Below are positions 59,748 to 64,000 of a stretch of DNA of 64,000 nt, piece by piece (positions within the stretch are counted from its first letter, which is position 1; each line of letters begins with the position of its first letter). The stretch is from contig JASDDO010000016.1 in NCBI GenBank assembly GCA_030015575.1, forward strand, positions 69,189,396-69,253,395, given 5' to 3'. A model generated the notes under the pieces. That model was not told where the DNA came from, did no database searches, and was given only the letters and a program-made list of their open reading frames with translations. The DNA comes from Agapanthus africanus. Taxonomy: Eukaryota > Streptophyta > Magnoliopsida > Asparagales > Amaryllidaceae. The translations under genes and the position numbers were made by a program.

Positions 59748-61968
59748 TGTAGGGTTCCTAGGCACGATAATGAGGTCGCACAAGGCATCAATCATGCCAA
59801 TTTCAAATTTTACGGTGCCGAGAAACCCTAGACTAGATCGTTAACTAGAAGTTTAGGCGAAAAGTGAAACTAGTTAACAACTTAACTAAAAGAAAGAGGC
59901 TACAACCTTTGTAGATCCGGTTCTCCACTTCCTTAGCTCCACATAGACGTCCCTCCGCTGTACAAATCGGATCTTGGACTCTAGTGTCTGCTTCATCGGA
60001 GAAATGGACGGGCTAGGTCATCGACTACAATGCCGAAGATGATCTATGTCGAGGCATCACAAGATCAAGCTCCCACTTCACCAAGTCATGAAACTTCTGA
60101 AGAAAACACCCTATACTACTTGGCAAGAGGTAGAGGATGAAGAAATAGGAAGTGGTTCACTTTAGAATTGGATTTCTCACTCTTTTTCTCAAGTTGCCAT
60201 TGATGGAGGCAAGCTTTTCTTCTTGATCAAGATGAAGAAGAAGATGATAGAATATCATAAGTATTATCCAAAATGAATACTTATCATATCCTAACCTTGG
60301 TTAAGTGTAGAGAATGAACTAGGGTTAGTTTGAATGGTTAGGGTTAAGCATGAAGACAAAATGGTCACTTAGTCAAAGATGCTTTGAAGCTTCAAGAAGC
60401 TTCAAGCAAAGAACAAAGAAAGCCACCATTTTCTCTTTATCATTTTCTTTTGCCAAAATGAACAAAAGAAATAAATAAATGAATAAGTAAATAAACAAAA
60501 CCCTAACCACTCATACAACCATGGTTTAATCTTTACACAAACTCAAGTTAACATGTATCATCAAACATGATACAATCAAGTGTACACAAAAAAATATATC
60601 ACATATACAATGTGCACATCAAGTGAGAAAATCCTTTTAAAATGAACCAATACTAGTTAATGCAAAGTAATATATCAAATATATAATTATACATTGAATC
60701 ATTAAATAAACACTTGATTCAATGATCCGGTCATGTCGCACATAACCGACTAGTATCTAATGTATCGACTTATCGAATCAACCCTTGAATCGATAACTAG
60801 GTTATATCGCATACAACCAATCGATACATTCATCGCGAGAATGGAATACGGTATCACATACACACATTATTCTCGGTGCCGCATATATCTCATATGCGCT
60901 CCTATTTCGTTTCGCTTGAGCCAGGAAACCTCTTTGTAGGACTCTAAAGACTCGTCAATACGCCGGCAGCAGGTGATGATCATATCAAACACCTACAAGC
61001 CGCAAGCGGTCTGCTAAACGTAACGGCCACCCGGGTATTGAGCGATCAGAAGATCGACGAGCAAGCCCGCTCACACACCTGTGAATCCAACCAGTAACAC
61101 TTACCGTATAGTCCGGTCTGTTCGTCTGATATGTCGCATATCTCGCCTAGGGGTGGTAAACGTCAGACCCCAATAGCTCGATAAGTCGTGTCGATATGAG
61201 GTCTATAACAGTTCGAGAAACTACTGGTAACACTTACCAGTAAATCTCAGCAACCCTGGCCTGGGATTTCCGGTTATAGCCAATCGAACACAGCGCAACA
61301 TCAACTCCCTATACCGGGAGAGACGAATCCCCTCCTATCGCTCATTGCCTCCATGTGATTCAGGTCTGTACCCAAAAGCCACCGTTTTGCACGCCCTCTT
61401 GGACGTGGTAAGGTGGAAATCAAAGCACAGTGGGAATCACACAAGACTCTATGACGATCTCGGGTCTACAGACTAACCTGTACCAGTGTCACCAGAGAAC
61501 TGCCATCTGACGTGAGGTATAATACTATCTGGGAGTTCTCGGCGAGTCCGTCCAGTATACCCAGTCTGTACTGAGCACCTGTATATCATCTCTGATGTCA
61601 AACACCAATGGATATGGGATCATCCATCGCCCATCTGTATGGGTCGAGAAGGTATACGCTAGTCTACTCTGGTATATCGATGCCCCGTCTCGATACACCC
61701 ACGACTAGGGACCTTGAAGGATGTACTTATAGACTACCATGTCCCCACTAGTATGATCTGCATCATAGTCTAGGTAGTCAAGTACACATCCTAAGGGCTT
61801 TACCAACATGTAACAGAGAGACAAACAGTATACACGTTAAGGTAAAGAGTAACCATATAGCATACTATCATGTCGAGCAAGAAAGTCCTCCCTATATATG
61901 TCCCAGCATCCACTACAATATACATCCTATGTATAGTAATGGCCTCTAGGGCATACGTATAACTAACA
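59748..61968 (-). repeat. Copia-B 5' LTR
   Basis: 2221 bp with plus-strand ends TGTAGGGTTCC and AACTAACA. It is similar over its length to the Copia-A LTR and includes the conserved block (about 61107-61135) and the ATCGAT-rich inverted repeats (about 60760-60830). Confidence 0.94.
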
Positions 61969-61973
61969 TATTC

Positions 61974-62514
61974 TGTCGACTTAATGGATGTCGACAGCAG
62001 CGAATTTGATGATCCTCATGATACTGATCTTGACTCTTTTCATACGTTATTGTTTGACCCAACTATGTATCAAACATATACGGACTCTTCTACCGAGATG
62101 TCCGGGTCAACAACTAACACTGATTATGAACTGCTTTTGGAGTCTGAAGATCACTCCACACTTTGTGATGACATTATTCATCGGGGTATAGATGGAACTT
62201 TTGAGGAGATCTTCGCTGATGAACTCGCATTTTTGAATGACACGGGTGTTGAGATGCATCATCTCCCAATCAATGAAATTGAACCTCCACCCCTTCTTTT
62301 GAACTGTAAAAAGAATGCGAGCAATCCATCACATTCACTGCATCGTCTCTACAAAACGAGACGCACACACATTGTATTCCACCACTTACCCTTTCCCCAC
62401 TTCTTCTTCCACCAACCAGAGCACTGCATTGATAAAATTTTTGAATGGTTGGTGTTAACCATCGGTCTTTGCAAAGCTTGGCATCGACCAATGATTTTTG
62501 ACCCCCTCATGTGA
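61974..62514 (+). pseudogene. gag-pro: Athila-like gag-protease, second part
   Basis: Directly in frame with 40023-41326 once Copia-B and one TSD copy are removed (AYS then VDLMDVDSSE). The tail is acidic at first (SSEFDDPHDTDLDSF), then His/Phe-rich, and ends DPLM with TGA at 62512-62514. It has no RT, RNase H or integrase motif. On its own the stretch from ATG 61984 looks like a 176-codon gene, but its frame continuity shows it is the C-terminus of the gag-pro protein. The function of the tail is unknown. Confidence 0.8.
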
Positions 62515-63941
62515 TTTTCAAAAAATTAACATAGCTTAACTCAAGTTTGGGGGGGTATATTTTCTGGCTCATGAAAAGAAAATTTTTACAAAATGATGAG
62601 CCAAAAATAAGTTTGGGGGAGGTTCTTCACTTAAATATTTTGCCCCCTTTAATAAATTTCCTCCCAAGCTTACAGGTTTTTCACATTTAGCAGAAGGCAA
62701 CAGTGAGGACACTGTTGAAAACAAGTTTGGGGGAGGTTTGTGCTTATTTTTGCATCATTTGCATCATACTTTGCATAGGCACAAAACATTTTTGAAAACC
62801 TATAAAAATTTAAAAATTTTCAAAATATAAAAATACTTTTTTACATAAATAAGATAATAAAAGATTAGATAGTGAAAAATTACATCCATAAGATTAGAAA
62901 AATTTAAGAAAACCAAGAAAATTAGAAGTTTTCTTATACGAACTAGTAATAAGTAGTTATGAGCCGTTGTCCCAAGGGTTAGTAAGATGAAGGAAGTCAC
63001 TAATCTAAGGATAAAAATAAGTCTGAAAAATAGTTTCTATTCTGGAAGCCAAACATTTTGAACGTTGATACCCTGCTATTCGCACTTACACACGTCTTGA
63101 AACTCGGGATAGTAGAGGATACCTTGAAATGCTCTTGTCTAAAAGCCAAAGTACGAAGGAAATAAAAATTGAATAACATATAAAGTGGTGAGAAAAATGA
63201 ACACCGGTTTTGTTATCTCCAAGGCAGCAATAAAAAAATATAGCGAGGGTGCCTCTTCACCTAGTGCCCTAAGGCCAACTGGTCTGGGAGTCACTGCTAA
63301 GCCTTAGGTTGTCCAAGACGAGGAAAAACACCTAATAAGCAAGCACATGAGTAATTGGTCGGTTAGTACCTCAAGAAGTATTAATGGTCGCATGAAAGTG
63401 TGTAAGCAATCTCATCTAATATTCATTAATTAAAAAGTACTGAGGCTGATGGGCAAGAGTATGATAGCTTGAATTGAATTCTCCGGGTGTAGAGATGTTT
63501 ATTACACACACGTAGGGTGATATGATCGATGTTTGGACGAAAGATAGGAATGAAGAATAAGACGATGTTTTATTGAGGGGTTATGTGATTTCTAACATCT
63601 TTTCATGACTATTAAGATAGTGCTCATGACAACCGAAAAGCTAGCTTAATTGGAAACCCTAATTTTCAAGGCTTTTCTTTTACAATTCTTATCTTTAAAT
63701 GTAATATTCACGATCGTCCTTTTATTATTGGATTTTGTTGTTGTAATCCGCTGAAAACCCTCAGGAGACAACACTCCTCCTACTAGGGACACCTAGAGGT
63801 TTAAAGGCTTGTTGCACGTGCTCAGTCCAATCGTGTTGCCTACGAAAGTATGCTAGTTAGTTTTTCTCTTTCTTTATTTTCTCTTTCTCTTTTTAATAAA
63901 ACAGTTCGCTCGAGACGACCGAAAATAAGTTTGGGGGAATT
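62515..63941 (+). other. Athila-like 3' region with repeated purine tracts
   Basis: No coding frame. AAGTTTGGGGG-type tracts occur near 62543, 62610, 62723 and 63927, the last abutting the 3' LTR at 63942. The rest is AT-rich and shows nothing else recognisable. Confidence 0.75.
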
Positions 63942-64000
63942 TGATCAGTCGAAAATACTGCATTTTTAACACGTCAATTTCCCTATCATTTGCACTCATC
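63942..64000 (+). repeat. Athila-like 3' LTR (start only)
   Basis: 59 bp identical by eye to 36044-36102. It continues outside the window. Confidence 0.92.

Larger units (their letters stand above)
41327..61968 (-). mobile_element. Copia-B: old gag-less Ty1/copia copy carrying nested Copia-C
   Basis: Minus-strand member of the Copia-A family. The 5' LTR (59748-61968, 2221 bp) lies on the right, with the leader, a degenerate pol and then a 3' LTR (41327-41599 plus 51857-53817, 2234 bp) split by Copia-C. The LTRs differ by roughly 2% or more with small indels, so B is older than the Copia-C inside it. Like A and A0 it has no gag. Confidence 0.93.
36044..64000 (+). mobile_element. Athila-like element with gag-pro but no RT/integrase (runs off window)
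   Basis: The 5' LTR is at 36044-37823, with an Asp-tRNA primer site, a gag-pro frame split by Copia-B, a 3' region with repeated purine tracts, and the first 59 bp of the 3' LTR at 63942. Gag and the DLGAS protease are of the Athila type. After Copia-B is removed, the frame runs from protease into an unrelated tail and stops at 62514. No RT, RNase H or integrase motif follows before the 3' LTR. The left TSD is predicted to be GCGGG (36039-36043); its partner lies outside the window. Confidence 0.85.

Noticed and set aside
41327-61968. Integrated plant pararetrovirus or other virus
   Set aside because: The order protease-integrase-RT-RNase H, LTRs, TSDs and Met-tRNA primer sites identify Ty1/copia elements; no movement or coat protein is seen.
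61984-62514. Independent 176-codon host gene
   Set aside because: Removing Copia-B and one TSD makes it continuous in frame with the Athila-like protease; it is the end of that gene.

Overview
This window is repeat-only nuclear DNA from a flowering plant. I find no free-standing host gene, rRNA, tRNA, CRISPR array or bacterial feature. Everything readable belongs to six nested LTR retrotransposons. Every fully contained element starts TG, ends CA and has a 5-bp target-site duplication (TSD). The host species cannot be named. The size and depth of the nest suggest a large, heterochromatin-rich genome. The GC-rich 5' part and AT-rich 3' part of a captured transporter gene hint at a monocot.

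Layout. The oldest element, Copia-A0, lies on the minus strand and runs off both ends. Its pieces are 1-753, 22606-23265 and 34878-36043. Three elements landed in it. (1) Copia-A (+, 754-22600, TSD CTCAT); its 3' LTR was split by Gypsy-1 (-, 9859-21092, TSD GTCCC). (2) Gypsy-2 (+, 23266-34872, TSD ACAAG). (3) An Athila-like element (+, 36044 to beyond the window end). The Athila gag-pro gene is split by Copia-B (-, 41327-61968, TSD TATTC). The left LTR of Copia-B is split by Copia-C (+, 41600-51851, TSD GGTCA).

How the pieces relate. Copia-C is a young, apparently complete element with one uninterrupted Gag-Pol frame of 1316 codons and LTRs that differ at about ten sites. Copia-A0, -A and -B form a related family that shares leader and LTR blocks with Copia-C. 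All three lack gag: a short unrelated segment is joined directly to protease-integrase-RT-RNase H. They look like parasites that used Gag from a Copia-C-like partner. The Athila-like element keeps gag-protease but has no RT, RNase H or integrase. Gypsy-1 has a wrecked interior between nearly identical LTRs, and each LTR carries a captured, internally deleted piece of a plant nucleotide-sugar/triose-phosphate-translocator-family gene. Gypsy-2 is a chromodomain-bearing (Tekay-like) element. Its gag-pol has eight premature stops, each explicable by one C-to-T change, plus one frameshift.

The most interesting observations are the gene capture inside a multiplied LTR, the gag-less Copia family with its possible helper in the same locus, the gag-pro-only Athila relative, and a set of RNA-structure candidates in the long Copia leaders. 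LTR difference counts were made by eye and are approximate.
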